Positions 23,011-33,200 of a stretch of 64,000 bases of DNA are shown here, one piece after another (the first letter of the stretch is position 1; every line of letters begins with the position of its first letter). The translations under genes were made by a program, and so were the position numbers. This DNA is from Ustilago trichophora. Lineage: Eukaryota > Basidiomycota > Ustilaginomycetes > Ustilaginales > Ustilaginaceae. Below the pieces are notes generated by a model. It was not told the DNA's origin. It saw only the letters and a list, made by a program, of their open reading frames with translations, and did no database searches. The stretch covers positions 1,550,001 to 1,614,000 of the forward strand of contig OOIN01000001.1 of the NCBI GenBank assembly GCA_900323505.1, read 5' to 3'.

Positions 23011-24701
23011 GCATCTTATCGCTGAAGTCTCACATCGCTTACTTGCCTTTATTCGTGTACTTGCCTAGTCAGCCTATCGCCTCTTTATCAGTCAGTCGCA
23101 ATGATACCCACAGCGTCGCTCTTTTTCGCTCGAAACTTAGATCTTCGCTTTGTGCAGCTGTTAGTAGATCTGAGGTCAGACTGAGCAGAAGACGAAAGGT
23201 TACGAAGCTGGAAAGGAGACAAAATCCTTCTGGCCGGCAGTGAACAATTTTACCTGCAGTTTGCATCACCGCGATCAGGCTTGAGCAGCGTTCAGAAAGG
23301 GATCGGGAATGCCGATGCCGACCTTGTTGGGGCTGTTGTTTTTCGTGTAAAATGATCCGCCGAGCCGGCGGCGGGGCTATGGAATTTTCAGCTTGTTTCG
23401 TTTATGGTAACGATTCGAGTGGCTTGCAGTTCAGACTCGTGTACAGTAACCGACGCGGTCGCTTTGGCCTCTTGATTGCGATGCAACGGATGCACTTGTG
23501 ACACAGGTCAGCATTGCAACCAAAAGATGCGAGGAAGAGTAGCTTAGGTCGCAAATACAGAGTACTGTAGTGTTCAGAGAAGGAAAGTGGTGGCGGAAGT
23601 CCACGGTCCGGCTGCCCAGCTTCGGAACTGGTGTCGAGTGAGACAGATTGCGGTGCAGAAGCAACCGTAATTGCATTGCAGCTTTGCCAAGCACCGAGCG
23701 GCAAGACCTTTGTGCGTTGGGTACAGCTATACAGTACTGTACAGAGCTGAGTGTCTCCGCTCCGCTGTGCTGTGCTGTGTTGCTGTTTTAACTTGGTCAG
23801 GCACGCAACCTTGTCAAACCTTGGACGCACACACGCGCTGCAGCATTGCGGGCCAATCTTGAGATTTGGATTGACCGGTGCAAACCAACTGGAAACATCC
23901 GCCACCATCTCCCCACAGCTTTTGGCCTTTTCATCTGCAACCTTGTTTCTTTCATAGATGCTTGTGGCACAGCTCCAATACAATTGGGAAAACGTGTCGC
24001 CGAGCTGAGACAGGCGCTGATTTCCGATTTCGCGGAACCAGTCCGAACCTTTCCCCCTTGTTCTTGAAAGAGAGAGAATGAGGGCAAGATGGCAGCGAGC
24101 AGATGCCGCGAATTCGGCAACCCGACGACAAACAAAGTACTGTAGTCTGCCAAATTCGACTGCGTTTCGACGGACAATCCGAGACGAAACCCCTTTTCTT
24201 TTGTGTGTTGCGTCCAGAACCCAAATGGTGTCAGACACGCTCTCTCTTTCGGAACTTCCAGACCCTGTCTGCTGCCGAGGCTCGCCACCTCTTAAACTTT
24301 TGAGAACGTGCCGGTGGTGGCCTTTTGGCTGTGTCACTTATGCTTTCTATTGTTTCTTCCGCCACTCACTTACGCTGATACAGTAGTTGGGTGACTGAGG
24401 CTGGGCTGAGACGGATTCCGTTTGTTCTTTGCCTTCCTCAAGTATACGACGCCGGCGTCTATTCTTACGGCAGACCCCTTTGTTGCTATCATCTTTTTGC
24501 TACCTTTCCTTTCCTTTATCCATAGAGCTGTCTTTGCTTCCTTCCGATATCACATAGACCACCACTACCCCGTCGCATCGCATCGTTTCCATTTTGCACG
24601 CTAGATATACACGTCCAACATCCTCACCCGACCCAGCACCACCTCTCCGTACAAGCTTTCAGCCACAACAGCAAGCCGCTCTTCGGCTCTTCACAGCAAC
24701 G
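23011..24701. other. Intergenic BRF1-hydrolase
   Basis: About 1.7 kb, no supported gene. Notable for seven TACAGTA/TACTGTA heptamers (23442, 23563, 23730, 23735, 24138, 24379 and a nested pair). Short GC-rich inverted sequences lie near 23357-23375. The last 250 bp are CT-rich, probably the hydrolase promoter. Confidence 0.6.
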
Positions 24702-26165
24702 ATGAAGTTCGTCCTTGCGACACTCTTCGCTTCCACCACCATCTTCCCCACATTGACATTGGCAGCCCTCCTCAACACCGCCCCCTTCTCCCCCAGAAGT
24801 GATCCAGGAGTCTACCCACCCGATGGAGACCAAAACCCAGTCGACGGGTGGACCACTCTCCCCTCGATCCCCGGCGCACGCATTGACAACTCTACCCTCG
24901 TAGCCGGCAGTGGATCTGCTACACTCTTGCACTACATCGATTCGGATTACGATGCGTCCAAGATCAAGCGTGCCGTGATTCAGATTCATGGCGAGAATCG
25001 AGATGCTTGGAATCAGTGGATGTACGCCGATCTGGCCGCAAAGCGTGCCGCGACAGGGGGGAGTTTCGACAGGGACGAGGTGGTGGTGATGGCTCCGATG
25101 TTTTTCAATACTGCCGATGAAGGGGCCTATCCCTTCGATCCCACACTCGACTCGGGAAACGCGGTGACGAGTACTCAGGACACCGAAGTCACTCCTACCG
25201 CTCGCCAGAGCTTTGCGCAGCAGACCGGTTTGCCCTCTCGAAGAGGAATGGCACTCGAGAAAAGGGGACGTCACAAGATCCCCCTCGAAAAAGTCAGCAC
25301 CACCGAAGTCATGATTTGGAAATCTGTCGAATGGGGGGATGGTTCCCCCGCCTACGAGCCACTCAACTCCAACGGAGCCGGTAGCTTTGACGCCCTCGAT
25401 GCAGCGGTCAACTTTTTCCTCGACCGTCAACGTTTCCCTCGTCTCCGCAAAGTCGTCGTTGCTGGATTCTCGCTTGGAGCTCAACTCACCAACCGCTATG
25501 CAACTTTCAGAAATGACACTAGCGAAGATAGTCGAATCAACTATTGGATTTCCTCGCCTAACAGTTTCGTCTATCTCACGGGAGATCGACCTGCCAGGAT
25601 CGGTGCTGCTTGTCGATCGACCTACTCAGAGTACAAGTATGGCCTCAACGGAACGCTACCCGACTACTACATGGGATCCAGCAACCGTCTCACTCCCAGT
25701 GGGTTGATTTCGCGCTACTTGAACCGGACAATCTACTACCTTGTAGGGATGCGCGATACCAGTGCTGGTCTAAACAGCTGTGGGCCCAACTCGCAGGGAT
25801 CAGGACATCTCGATAAGATGTGGTACTGGACTCAACAGGTGATCCCTATGCTACCTGGATCTACGGGGAAAGAAGGGAAATTGCCCAAGAACAACCTGGT
25901 CAGGTTCATCGAAGATACGGGTCATCAGGACTGGAAAGTCATCACGAGCGATCCAGGCGTAGAAACGGTGTGGTTAAAAGGTTGGTATGCAAACGGGACC
26001 GATGCCAGGGCTCCACAGAGTAATGGGGTTGTGGCGGGGAAAGTGCCGACAAAAGGGTTTATCACCGACGAGACGAATGGTGCTTTGGGTGGAAGGAACC
26101 ACGTAACAGGATTAATAGCGATGTTTGTTGTCGTTGTAGCATCGTCGCTTGTCAGCTTGTTTTAA
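24702..26165 (+). CDS. Secreted alpha/beta-hydrolase-like protein, probably GPI-anchored
   Basis: 487 residues. The ATG at 24702 is chosen because it starts a clear signal peptide (MKFVLATLFASTTIFPTLTLA), and upstream codons would bury it. The body shows an alpha/beta hydrolase pattern. A strand leads into AGFSLGAQ, a nucleophile-elbow G-x-S-x-G with Ser near residue 257, and a late DTGHQDW carries a candidate catalytic His near residue 408. The start of the mature part has the early IQIHGENRDAW motif that could supply the oxyanion loop. Several N-x-S/T sites suggest glycosylation. The last about 20 residues are hydrophobic after a small polar stretch, fitting a GPI-attachment signal, or else a C-terminal membrane anchor. 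Substrate unknown; cell-wall or surface esterase activity is inference. Confidence 0.85.
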   Translation: MKFVLATLFASTTIFPTLTLAALLNTAPFSPRSDPGVYPPDGDQNPVDGWTTLPSIPGARIDNSTLVAGSGSATLLHYIDSDYDASKIKRAVIQIHGENRDAWNQWMYADLAAKRAATGGSFDRDEVVVMAPMFFNTADEGAYPFDPTLDSGNAVTSTQDTEVTPTARQSFAQQTGLPSRRGMALEKRGRHKIPLEKVSTTEVMIWKSVEWGDGSPAYEPLNSNGAGSFDALDAAVNFFLDRQRFPRLRKVVVAGFSLGAQLTNRYATFRNDTSEDSRINYWISSPNSFVYLTGDRPARIGAACRSTYSEYKYGLNGTLPDYYMGSSNRLTPSGLISRYLNRTIYYLVGMRDTSAGLNSCGPNSQGSGHLDKMWYWTQQVIPMLPGSTGKEGKLPKNNLVRFIEDTGHQDWKVITSDPGVETVWLKGWYANGTDARAPQSNGVVAGKVPTKGFITDETNGALGGRNHVTGLIAMFVVVVASSLVSLF

Positions 26166-26745
26166 GAAATAAAATCTAGGCAGTTGACAGCTGTTGTGGA
26201 ATACAGCCCACCGAGCGGCTGGTCCCTCATATTTTGGATCGACACATGCTTCATCTCAACCCAGATCCACAAAACCCCACCTACCATTACACCTCAAGCC
26301 ACAACACCAACACCATAAGAAGAGATTTAGACTCAAGCGTTGTGAATGTTTAGCAAAAGGCAGGCTTTCTGATTCGTCAAACTGTATTTTTAGTTTATGC
26401 TTTGTTTGCTTTTGTTCTAGATTGTCATTGTCATAGATACGCATTTTTGTTGCTTTCCAAGTTTACACAGTGTAGCAAAAGTTTGACTGTGGATGTGATG
26501 TGTGTATTGCCAATCTTGTTGAACCAGACGTTGGCAAGGTGAGAGGGGAGAGACTCGTTGGAGGTTGGATCAGTGTCGTGTGACCGAGTCGTTTGCTGTT
26601 CGTGCGTCGGCTTAGGCCCACTCTGCTGTTCCGTCACGCGAGACGATAGGCGAGCAAATCATACTGTACACACGCACCGGAAGCACAAAAGAAAAGGTTC
26701 ATATTACGATACCTCTGAACGCCCATTACATTCGTCGGCCCTCAA
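26166..26745. other. Convergent 3' intergenic
   Basis: About 580 bp between the 3' ends of the hydrolase and Mob4 genes. No gene seen. Probably both 3' UTRs. Confidence 0.6.
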
Positions 26746-28308
26746 TCAAGACAACGTCGTTGCTTCATCACCGCCAAGCTTGGCATCCTCCGCCTTCTCC
26801 ACCTTTACGCTCTCCCCAACAGCAACAGCAGCATCATCCTCTTTCTCCGCCTTTGCGCCTCCGTTGGCAGCAGCAAGTGCAGCCGGGAAATCAACCGCGC
26901 GCAACGAAATGGTGGCATCGTTGTCCTCCATGTCGCTCTTCAGCCCGCTCATCTTTTGCGTCGCATCATCTCCACCGCTCCCACTCTCCTCTTCATCTTG
27001 ATCTTCGTCCTCGTCTTCCTCGTCTTCGTCGTTTTCGGTGGGGAGGAAGCTCGACCCGGCCTTCTCGGCATTCGCGTGCGAGGGGAACGACGTCCAAGCA
27101 GGTGCATCGTCATCTCCTTCCTCATGGTCTGGTCTGCTGAGAATCGCTGTAGGTCTCGGGCTTGGTGCGGGCGGAGGGACCAGGCCTACTGCATCCACTT
27201 CTGCCGCCGCCGCCGATACTACAGGCTCCTGTGGCTGAGACTGCGGCTGCTGCAAGGTCTTTGAGAGAAGCGATCGCGGGGCAGCAGTGCCACTCCTCTC
27301 CCGCTTGGCAGTCGTACCATTGAGTGTGAAAGCAGGTGTATTGGTGCTTCCAGTACCACGGGAGAATTCGGCCTCATCAACGTCGTACGCGGTAGCACTT
27401 GCGCCGCTGTCCCCATGTCCTGGTCTAGGAGGCAGATTGTCGGTCGCAGTCAGGTCGTACGTCTCGACCAGAACGTAGAATCTCGAATAAAGCGAAGTCT
27501 CGGCCTCGCATGCGAGGAAGGTGTCCTTGTGATAGCACCATGCATGGACAAAGATGCGACTCAAGCGACGAGCAATGCTGCCGAAATGACGAAGACTGGT
27601 GTTGGGGACATAGGTGCGAGATGGGAAGTGACGCGCCGAGTTGAGGAGCGAAGTGGCGCCATCGAGGGTGTGGACCATGTAGTCGATCGCGCAGCATTGC
27701 TTCTCCTCGCCATGGGATGCGCAGAGATACATCCAGTCACCGGCGTTCATAGCGGCACACGTGGCTGGACGGAGGTGCTTGTCGCATTCCTGCTGGAGAG
27801 AGGTGAGCCAAGGAGTTGTGAGGTCGAGGACGAGTCGGCGGAGTTGTTCGTAGACCCAAATGTCGGTATCGACGTTTTGGAAGATGGCGTCGTCTTCGGG
27901 TTCTTTGCCTTTGTCTGCAGAGGAGGTGAGGGACTCAATGTCGGCTTCGGTGGGTAGCGAGGTGATGGACTTGACATTGTGCGGATCGCGGCGGACGAGC
28001 ATGGCGAGATACTCTTGCAGCTGAAAGGGGCTTTCCCCACCGGCGGCGGCCGAAGATGACGAGGACGGTCCAGAAGCGCCTGGAGCTGATGAGGAAGCTG
28101 ACGATGATGATGTGGAAGGTGTTGCAGATTGCGATACAGAACCCTTGCCCTGGGATGAGAAGGGACTCAATCGCTGCTCGGAGAGCGAAACGACCTCGTC
28201 GAGCTTTTGACCCCGACGTATGCGGTTGCGACGAGGCTGACTCGACTTTGCTATGGCAAGCTTGCTTGGCGGTGCAGCTGTGGACTGCATCGTATCTGTG
28301 ATGCTCAT
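26746..28308 (-). CDS. MOB4: Mob4/phocein-family protein (STRIPAK component)
   Basis: 520 residues from the ATG at 28306-28308. In-frame ATGs lie further upstream (for example 28453-28455), but the added sequence looks like leader. After a basic, Ser-rich N-terminus (1-95), the Mob/phocein domain spans about 95-295. It starts with IWVYEQLR, followed by YLCASHGEEKQC, AIDYMVHTLDG, FPSR and FVHAWCYH. The zinc ligands are Cys196, Cys205 or 206, His255 and His260. The spacing and the HTLDGA motif match Mob4/phocein (filamentous-fungus MOB3) rather than Mob1 or Mob2. Mob4 joins the striatin-PP2A (STRIPAK) complex that controls cell fusion, septation and development in fungi. The C-terminal 220 residues are Pro/Ser-rich and then strongly acidic, a fungal extension absent from the 225-residue animal protein. 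Confidence 0.92.
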   Translation of the reverse strand: MSITDTMQSTAAPPSKLAIAKSSQPRRNRIRRGQKLDEVVSLSEQRLSPFSSQGKGSVSQSATPSTSSSSASSSAPGASGPSSSSSAAAGGESPFQLQEYLAMLVRRDPHNVKSITSLPTEADIESLTSSADKGKEPEDDAIFQNVDTDIWVYEQLRRLVLDLTTPWLTSLQQECDKHLRPATCAAMNAGDWMYLCASHGEEKQCCAIDYMVHTLDGATSLLNSARHFPSRTYVPNTSLRHFGSIARRLSRIFVHAWCYHKDTFLACEAETSLYSRFYVLVETYDLTATDNLPPRPGHGDSGASATAYDVDEAEFSRGTGSTNTPAFTLNGTTAKRERSGTAAPRSLLSKTLQQPQSQPQEPVVSAAAAEVDAVGLVPPPAPSPRPTAILSRPDHEEGDDDAPAWTSFPSHANAEKAGSSFLPTENDEDEEDEDEDQDEEESGSGGDDATQKMSGLKSDMEDNDATISLRAVDFPAALAAANGGAKAEKEDDAAVAVGESVKVEKAEDAKLGGDEATTLS

Positions 28309-29698
28309 GATGCTCTGAGCTTTTGGCTTTGGAGAAGATGGTGGATAGGAATGTTGTGACGGTGGTGACCGATTGATGAAATGGGAAATTGTGAGGACCA
28401 ACACCTGTTTGCAAACGAAAGTCGAGATGGAACTCGGAAGTGGGCCAATTTCCATGCGCGTGTCTGTGTTGGCTTCCAGAATGGGCCAAATTGAAATGGG
28501 ATGTTGCGACAGGAGAGTAAAAAGACACAGGCAAGGCCAAGCGCGCGTGTGCGTGTGCTTTGAGTGCGTGACCGGCAACACAGGGGCTAGATCAAAGAAG
28601 GGGTCGCGCAGCCACTTTTCAACATCCGACAACACTACAGTACAAAGTGCTCTCCTTGACTCTCACGCGTCGAGACAGGTGTCGTGCGCCGATTAGGATC
28701 GCGCCTTTTTGAAGCATGGCGCATCAATGTCAGCTGGCGATCAAAGCAGAGTACTGAAATAGGCTTCTTGCTCAGCTTGACTTGATGCAACAACCGAAGC
28801 AATGAGGATCGTTTTGAGGAAGAAAGATGTCGCAACAAGCCGAATGAGGCAAGTGCTCGACTCGCGCGTAAGAGGGCCGATGCAAAGTCTAACATGGCGG
28901 GTTTTGTTTTTCATCTCCATCGGAATCGGGCTCTGATATGCTTTCTAGCGATGATATTTTAGCAATCTCCGGCGCAGCTTAACCCCGGGCGTGTCGCAAC
29001 GACCAGCTCCACGGGAAACTGGTGCTGCAGATGCGCACATCTGGAAAGCTTGACTTTCTCTCACAGGACAAAAACAAAAATGAAAGTGCTCAGCCGACAT
29101 CACTCTAGACTCTCCTTCACGTGTCCAGCTGCAACCATTGTCAGGCTTGTAACGATTCACTCCTTCGATCCGTCGACATGATTGGCATACAGAGCTCTGC
29201 ACGAAGAACCATCCTAGACGATGTCCGATATGAAATCTATGTAGAAGAGAGAGAGTGTGTGTACAGTAGTGCGTACTTGGTCGGATGTCGCGAAGGGCTT
29301 TCTTGCATCGATATCTGGCGAGGGATCCAATTTGGGTTGCGAGCTAGGGTCTTCCGATGCAACAGGAGCAAGCCACAATCCTATCTTTATTCTGCTCACA
29401 AGGCTAGGTCGGCACACATCCGACCACACAGCAATCTCTGTCTTGCTTCGCTTGGCTTCGTTGTGCTTCCGATTGCATCTCTGTCCACGTCGACAGTGCC
29501 CATCCGCCATTTGGTACAAGATGAATCCGCCACACCGTTCAACGTGATTATCCAGCAGCAGCTACAATACACAAGCCACTTTTAGAGGTATGACTCTGAT
29601 CCTCTGGTCACAAGGATAGAGGCTATTTATTCATTTTTGTATGTGTGGACAGGACGATAGATTTATTTGACAGCTTGACAGTGCAGATGCGCCAGGCG

Positions 29699-29755
<57 letters not shown>

Positions 29756-30274
29756 CCAGAAGAGAGGCCTCATGCATTGTGCGTCTCTCTGTTGCTGATT
29801 TTGGAGAGCAATGCGGCTCAGCCTTTGCTATCCTGCGATTCTCGACCTGCCCTTACTTTGCCTTCCTCTCTACCACAGCTTCCTTCTATCTGACACGAGT
29901 GACCCACAAACTGCTATACCAAGGATCACACAGTCGAGAATCATCTCTACCACTACGCCCCGTTTGGCGACCACGCTGCCATCGTAAATGGTACATCGTC
30001 CATAGCACAACGTCAGTAGCAGCAGCAGCAGCAGTAGCAGTAGCAGCAGCTCCACCACCAACATCTTCAATCTCTGCCCTCCCTCTTGACTTGCTCGCCT
30101 CCGATCAGATAACAAAGCTCTTCAGCATCTCTGTTCCAACCTTCTCGTCATCCCTTCGTGTTTCCCGTTTGTTCGCTCCATACCAGTATTTGAGAATCCA
30201 GATCAGCTCGCATCGACACCCCAACTTAGAACCGTCTATTCGCTTTCCCCACTTGTCCCCGTCTCTACTTCATT
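28309..30274. other. Divergent intergenic between Mob4 and Zn2Cys6 genes
   Basis: About 2 kb with no supported gene. It includes the divergent promoters, a 56-nt A run (29699-29754) and a CAG/TAG-rich stretch (about 30015-30053) in the leader of the + strand regulator. Confidence 0.6.
29699..29754. repeat. Poly-A run of 56 nt
   Basis: Uninterrupted A homopolymer about 520 bp upstream of the Zn2Cys6 gene. Assembly or sequencing length may be inexact. Confidence 0.95.
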
Positions 30275-33200
30275 ATGAGCGGCTTCGACTTCAACCTCGC
30301 CGCCAACGGCAACATAATTCCCATGCTTCAGCAGCCATCTCACTCGGCACAGCAGCAACCCCAGCAGCAGCAGCAACCACAACAGCAACAGACCGAGGCT
30401 GCCCGACCACCCCCGAAGCGCCGCAATCGAAAAGCCGTTTCGTGTGTCTCTTGTCGTGAGAAGAAGATCAAGTGTGATCGCGTCGTCCCCTGCAATCAAT
30501 GCATCAAGCGAGGCGAGCAGGACCAGTGTCGCATCGAACAAAAGCCCAAAATCATCCACGGCCATGCTTCCCAATCAACGCATACTCAGCAGCCCAACAA
30601 CCTCGACCCTCTCTCGCCTGGTTCCCTCGCCTACACTCAGTTCAGCGCCGCCATCTCCAGCGCCAAAGATCAGGTCAACGCTGCTCAGGCCACTGGCAGC
30701 CCGCCCCCCGCGGAGGTTGAGGCGATCAAAGCACGTCTAGCCCAGGTCGAAGCGTTGCTCGCAGGTCAAATGCCCCTGTCCAGTGCCAACGCTTTCGCGC
30801 CTTCCTCTCCAGCCGCTTCATCCAACTGGAACATCTACAGATCCACCAGTGGCTCAGGTCCAGCTGAACTAGATCTCTCGCGTGTCTCGACAAACTCGCA
30901 CAGCCCGTCCAGCCATTTCTCAGGCCACCGATCCGCTTCCCTTCCCAGCTCCACACATCACTCATCGGTGTCACCGCATGGCCCGCCCCAGGACACAGAC
31001 GAGAGCGATGCAGACGACGACACAGCACCATCCAGCCCTCAGACCTCCAATCGACGAGTCCCACCCAGCAACCGTCTTAGGACCGACAACATGCCGATTT
31101 CCAGAAAAGAGCTGGACAGCGACACCGAAGATGCAGCCATGGTCCTCGAGCGTCTTGCCATGGACGGGCCATCCAACTCACGCTGGAGCGATGCTGGTGG
31201 TGATTGCCCCGTACAAAAGGCGGCGGCTGGCGGCTGCCCATCCGGAGGTGCCGATGACCTTGCCACGGGACAAAAGTTCGAGCGCTGCTTGCAAAAGGAG
31301 AAAGAGGCCGAGATGGGCGGTACAGCTACTGGTGAACGATTCGAAAGTTGTCTGCTCAAGGACAAGGAAGTCGGTCTCATGAACCTCGACGACAGCCATT
31401 CAGCAGCAGCATCGTCATGTCCCTCTCAATCGCCCCCAAGCGTGGTCCCTCTCCCAGCATCAGGTCATCAGGGTCCTTCAGGCATGCTTCTCCCGCCGCT
31501 CTCGAGTGTCCAAGATATCGAGGACAAGTCTGATGGCCTGCCACCCTGCGCTTGTCGTGCCCCTCATGACGACGACAGCAGTGGCCACACATCAGAGAGC
31601 ACACAACGTGGCCATGACCACACACAAGACCACGCCTGTCTCAAGAAAAATGAGCCCTTGTCCACCGAGCCATCCCCCATCACGATGCCGTGCAAGCTGG
31701 CGTGCAAGAACGAGGGCTTGCTCCGTCTTAAGAGCGGACCCGAGACGCTCTTCGGCTGGGGTATGGGCTGGGCTTGGTCCGCTGCCGAAGTCCTCCTCCA
31801 GCAAGACCAGCAGAAAGCAAAGGACGAGGGCAAACCATTCGTATCCGGTCCTCGAACCGAGCGAGAAGCCGTGCTTCGCGCCATCTGCCAGAGTCTTCCC
31901 TCCAAGCAAATGGCTTACCAGCTCATTGAGGTGTACGAGTCGCGTGCTCGTTACCTCTCCGGCCACGTCGTCCACGTCCCCTGCCTCAAGCGCGAGATGG
32001 AGGCTTTCTACGCCCTCGACTCTGTAGAGAAGCGTGCTCGTGTTGTTAACCACGTCGACCCCGGCTGGCTCGCCATGTTCCTCTCTGTTCTTGCTTTGGG
32101 TCTGCGCTTCTACCCTTGTATGCCCAAGGCTGGATGGCAGCCGGCCAACCACTTGTTCGATGGCAAGACGATCCACGCATGGCATTCGGCCGCAAAGTCG
32201 TGTCTTGTCCTCGCCAACTACCTTAGCTCCACCAGCATGAGCGTCATCCAGGCCATCCTGCTTCTTTACCTCTTCAACTCGGTCTCTGGTGGCAGCTATG
32301 GCGGCGAGTCCGATTCCGGCAGCACCAACATTGCTCTGTTGCGCATCGCCATCACCAATGCCCAGGAGATGGGTCTGCATCGTCTCGGCGATCTCGACAA
32401 GCAGCCACGGCCCAATGAGCCTTCATCCAAGGTCATTCGCAGGGAAATCGCCAAACGTATCTGGTGGGCGCTCGTCTTCCGCGACTGGAGTGCAACCGGT
32501 ACCGGGTGTTCGAAGGATTACATCATCCGCGCTGAGCACTTCAACACGCCCCTGCCCGGCAACTACAACGATGACGATCTCATGGTGACACCTTTGCCAG
32601 CGCCAAGGCCCCGCGAAGAATTCACAGAGATGTCCTATGTCTTGTCCAACCTCGAATTCGGTATGGTGGTCAAGGAGGACGTCGATGTGCGCTTCCGAAG
32701 AGAGCTTCACGTTGCTACCAATGGCGGAGACCGACGTCTCACTTGCAGCGAGGCGCAACGACTCGATGTGCTGTACCGCGGCGTCCTCGAGAATGCACCC
32801 AGCTTCTTCAAGGTCGGATCCGAGATCGGTCGCGTTACCTGCATCGAGGTGCAGCGCTGGCTGCTCCAGCAAGCCGTATTCAGCAAGCTTTTGCGCATCC
32901 ACCGTCCCAACTTGTCGAGTCGCAAGGAATCGCGCACCAACTGTGTGTTGCTGGCCCGCTCGATCCTCGATATGCAAAAGAAGATTCGATCGAGGTGTAC
33001 CGTCATTGACAGACTTTGGGTCAACCTTATGCAGAGTTTCTCTGCCGCCATCGTGCTCGCGCTGCATCTTCTCCACACAAGGCCGTCTGCGGACCACCGT
33101 GTCTCGGTGCGATCCGAGATTACAGAGGCTATCCGAGCGCTGAAGCAGGTGGACGGAAACGACTGCGCCGCCAAGAAGTGCATTCGCGTCATCGAGGCCC

